Source of the DNA: Candidatus Methanophagales archaeon | Lineage (GTDB): Archaea > Halobacteriota > Syntropharchaeia > Alkanophagales > Methanospirareceae | DNA length: 32,193 nucleotides | Assembly: GCA_025435355.1 (NCBI GenBank) | Contig: JANJFQ010000009.1 | Location: 1-32,193 of the forward strand | Direction of reading: 5' to 3' | Shown here: positions 32,162 through 32,193 of the stretch, piece by piece | Numbering within the stretch: position 1 is the stretch's first letter | Layout: each line of letters begins with the position of its first letter | Notes under the pieces: model-generated | Database searches by the model: none | What the model was told of the DNA's origin: nothing | What the model saw: only the letters and a program-made list of their open reading frames with translations | Translations under genes and position numbers: made by a program

Positions 32162-32193
32162 ATGATAGACATTACCCTTATTTTCGCTGCAAG
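32162..32193 (+). CDS. possible start of a membrane protein gene (partial)
   Basis: ATG at 32162 begins MIDITLIFAA, a hydrophobic start such as seen in transporters and antiporters, and runs off the window. A TATA-like box lies about 70 bases upstream. Only ten codons are visible and no strong ribosome-binding site precedes them, so this is a suggestion only. Confidence 0.3.
   Translation, partial: MIDITLIFAA

Overview
The window is archaeal. It carries the archaeal RNA polymerase/ribosomal operon (rpoH-rpoB-rpoA1-rpoA2-rpl30e-nusA-rps12-rps7), archaellins with a class III signal peptide, an Rpp21-type RNase P protein, a CetZ/FtsZ-like GTPase, an archaeal TyrRS, an ArcTGT-type PUA protein and TATA-box promoters, often with very short leaders. 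FilR1-type regulators, Rcp1-like receivers and HDxNN histidine kinases suggest a Euryarchaeota/Halobacteriota lineage related to methanogens. The unsplit rpoB differs from ordinary methanogens and would fit an ANME-1/Methanophagales-like organism, but that placement is a guess from gene content only.

Layout. (1) 1-5051: two-component signalling. A minus-strand operon reads MBL hydrolase - membrane histidine kinase - receiver/kinase hybrid - receiver (cut by the window edge). It is followed by a plus-strand Rcp1-like receiver converging on a minus-strand pair of receivers. (2) 5095-8347: a UbiA-family prenyltransferase, a decayed copy of a FilR1-type regulator next to its intact paralogue, and divergently a second receiver/kinase hybrid. 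(3) 8331-10664: a double KaiC-like ATPase with a degenerate second domain, then two paralogous winged-helix regulators. (4) 10665-11168: a 500-base gene-free stretch with a PIN-domain-like gene remnant, a MITE-like palindrome, a hairpin and the archaellin promoter region. (5) 11184-14636: archaellum genes: two archaellins, a terminator, a FlaC/D/E-like coiled-coil protein, and FlaG- and FlaF-like stator proteins; no flaH, flaI or flaJ follows. (6) 14719-24656: the RNA polymerase/ribosomal operon on the minus strand. (7) 24688-32193: housekeeping genes: tRNA-Lys, pncC, a PUA protein, RNase P component 4, an aminotransferase, an unknown protein, CetZ, a degenerate cis-prenyltransferase, tRNA-Ser, ubiX, tyrS, and possibly the first codons of a plus-strand gene.

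How the parts may work together. The left third looks like a signal-transduction island next to motility genes: sensors and free-standing receivers without DNA-binding output domains, an ATPase of the KaiC type, and two small DNA-binding proteins directly upstream of the archaellin promoter. The right two thirds are mostly conserved housekeeping genes. The points most worth a second look are: the MBL hydrolase appears to be a circular permutation of the UPF0173 fold with a membrane anchor, in an operon with a sensor kinase; RNA polymerase subunit A' carries two related ~70-residue insertions at its zinc-binding region and a NADYDGD instead of NADFDGD catalytic motif; two protein genes abut or overlap tRNAs; and the UppS-like protein has lost catalytic motifs in the manner of a non-catalytic cis-prenyltransferase subunit.
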